64,000 nt of DNA from Dactylosporangium sp040605635 (GTDB taxonomy: Bacteria; Actinomycetota; Actinomycetes; Mycobacteriales; Micromonosporaceae), in the NCBI RefSeq assembly GCF_040605635.1, contig NZ_JBEXDG010000003.1:186001-250000 (forward strand), given 5' to 3'. Under the pieces are notes generated by a model. The model saw only the letters and a list, made by a program, of their open reading frames with translations, was not told the DNA's origin and did not search any database. Below are positions 62,857-64,000 of this stretch, piece after piece. Each line of letters starts with the position of its first letter. The first letter of the stretch is position 1. A program made the position numbers and the translations under genes.

Positions 62857-62862
62857 CATCGG

Positions 62863-62868
62863 ATTCTA
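62863..62868 (-). promoter_or_regulatory. -10 box of the metH promoter
   Basis: TAGAAT on the minus strand, seven to eight bases before the start of the riboswitch core; the -35 region is weak. Confidence 0.5.
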
Positions 62869-62922
62869 GCCTGTTACGGTGATTTGCCGTTACGCAGTCG
62901 AGGCGAACCAGGGAGTTCCCTA

Positions 62923-64000
62923 ATGAGCGCGCAAAGTTCGGAATCGATCGCGGTCAACGCCGCCCTCGACGTGGTGCGGGCCGTCGAGCCGCGGATCGCG
63001 GACGCCATCGCCGGCGAGCTGACCGCCCAGCGCGAGTCCCTCAAGCTCATCGCCAGTGAGAACTACGCCTCACCCGCGACGCTGCTCGCCATGGGCAACT
63101 GGCTGTCGGACAAGTACGCGGAAGGCACCGTCGGCCGCCGCTTCTACGCCGGGTGCCAGCAGGTCGACACCGTCGAGTCGATCGCGGCCGAGCACGCCCG
63201 TGAACTGTTCGGCGCGTCACACGCCTATGTCCAACCACATTCTGGGATCGACGCGAACCTTGTCGCCTTCTGGGCGGTTCTGGCGCAGCGGGTGGAGGCG
63301 CCGTTCCTCCGGGAGAAGTCGGTCCGCCAGGTCAACGACCTCACCGAGAGTGACTGGGCGCAGCTCCGCCACGACTTCGGCGACCAGCGGATGCTCGGCA
63401 TGTCCCTGGACGCCGGCGGGCACCTCACCCACGGCTTCCGGCCCAACATCTCCGGCAAGATGTTCCACCAGCGCAGCTACGGCACCAACCCGGAGACGGG
63501 CCTGCTGGACTACGACGCGCTGCGCGAGACCGCCCGCGACTTCCGCCCGATGATCATCGTCGGTGGCTATTCGGCGTACCCCCGCAAGGTGAACTTCGCG
63601 AAGCTGCGCGAGATCGCGGACGAGGTCGGCGCCACCCTCATGGTCGACATGGCGCACTTCGCCGGGCTTGTCGCCGGCAAGGTCTTCACCGGCGACTTCG
63701 ACCCGGTGCCGCACGCCCACATCGTGACCACCACCACCCACAAGACCCTGCGCGGCCCGCGCGGCGGCATGGTCCTGTGCCAGCCGGAGCTCGCCGACCA
63801 GGTCGACCGCGGCTGCCCGATGGTGCTCGGCGGCCCCCTGCCGCACGTCATGGCCGCGAAGGCCGTCGCGCTCGCCGAGGCCCGCACCGGGTCGTTCCGC
63901 GACTACGCCCAGCAGGTCGTCGACAACGCCGCCGCGCTCGCCGAGGGCCTGCTGCGCCGCGGCGTCCGTCTCGTCACCGGCGGCACCGAGAACCACCTGG
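62923..64000 (+). CDS. glyA: Serine hydroxymethyltransferase (3' end outside window)
   Basis: About 359 residues are visible. SKLs typical of the family include ESLKLIASENYASPATL, SDKYAEGTVGRRFYAGC, the PLP-region MVDMAHFAGLVAG and the PLP lysine in TTTTHKTLRGPRGG. It interconverts serine and glycine and supplies methylene-THF, which feeds the methyl-THF used by MetH. A longer middle insert (APFLREKSVRQVNDLTESDW) than E. coli GlyA is present, as in some actinobacterial enzymes. GGGAG lies 9 bases before the ATG. Confidence 0.96.
   Translation, partial: MSAQSSESIAVNAALDVVRAVEPRIADAIAGELTAQRESLKLIASENYASPATLLAMGNWLSDKYAEGTVGRRFYAGCQQVDTVESIAAEHARELFGASHAYVQPHSGIDANLVAFWAVLAQRVEAPFLREKSVRQVNDLTESDWAQLRHDFGDQRMLGMSLDAGGHLTHGFRPNISGKMFHQRSYGTNPETGLLDYDALRETARDFRPMIIVGGYSAYPRKVNFAKLREIADEVGATLMVDMAHFAGLVAGKVFTGDFDPVPHAHIVTTTTHKTLRGPRGGMVLCQPELADQVDRGCPMVLGGPLPHVMAAKAVALAEARTGSFRDYAQQVVDNAAALAEGLLRRGVRLVTGGTENHL

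Overview
The window is very GC-rich and almost fully coding, with GTG and TTG starts, many 4-base ATGA/GTGA gene overlaps and several probably leaderless messages. It carries a PdtaR-type ANTAR regulator, an actinobacterial LivKFGMH operon, and housekeeping genes in the order coaE, uvrB, rpsA, methyltransferase, polA. This points to a filamentous actinobacterium, most likely Micromonosporaceae (family placement is an inference from gene content and order).

Region by region. 1-5.7 kb: a minus-strand run, pnuC-nadR (NAD precursor uptake and salvage) followed 10 bp later by the uncharacterised STM4015-STM4014-STM4013-STM4012 set (leucine-rich-repeat protein, ATP-grasp protein, sulfatase-like hydrolase, radical SAM enzyme), which leaves the window at base 1. 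5.7-17.1 kb: small monooxygenase, two membrane proteins, coaE, uvrB, rpsA, methyltransferase and polA, plus a 0.9-kb gene-poor stretch with a tandem repeat and a MITE-like inverted-repeat element. 17.4-23.7 kb: branched-chain amino-acid ABC transporter (livK converging on livHMGF) and the ANTAR regulator. 23.8-30.5 kb: a tRNA-Leu(CAA)-like gene with an abnormal short variable arm, a spermidine-synthase-like gene with a lipoprotein, an EAL-DICT protein, a lipoprotein, a septum-formation-type membrane protein and a leaderless TetR gene with its operator. 30.4-39.7 kb: two divergent secreted hydrolases, a tightly packed aldo/keto reductase-YbdK-HAD-TAXI operon and a two-component system. 39.7-47.3 kb: an acyl-CoA-ligase remnant, a TetR regulator, and two converging units (acyl-CoA dehydrogenase, aldehyde and alcohol dehydrogenases; Baeyer-Villiger monooxygenase and alpha/beta hydrolase). 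Together these could form an alcohol/ketone-to-acid catabolic route. 47.4-50.8 kb: four adjacent genes for proteins of very different architecture that share one helical domain, an unexplained paralogue island. 51.1-58.5 kb: a damage-control phosphatase, secreted repeat protein, an alanyl-tRNA-synthetase paralogue preceded by an Ala-rich leader ORF and attenuator, an MFS fragment with ArsR gene, and a secreted GH20 hexosaminidase. 58.5-64 kb: tRNA-Val(CAC), an IS110 transposase remnant, metH under a SAH riboswitch, and divergent glyA (cut by the window end), so methionine and one-carbon metabolism sit back to back.

Strongest candidates for undescribed biology are the alanine-codon attenuator controlling an editing-less AlaRS paralogue, the four-gene shared-domain island, the short-arm tRNA-Leu(CAA)-like gene, the NAD-salvage/STM401x transcription unit, and two related micro-ORF elements that bridge genes by ATGA overlaps at both ends. 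All functional statements rest on reading the sequence and on family knowledge; no database search was possible.
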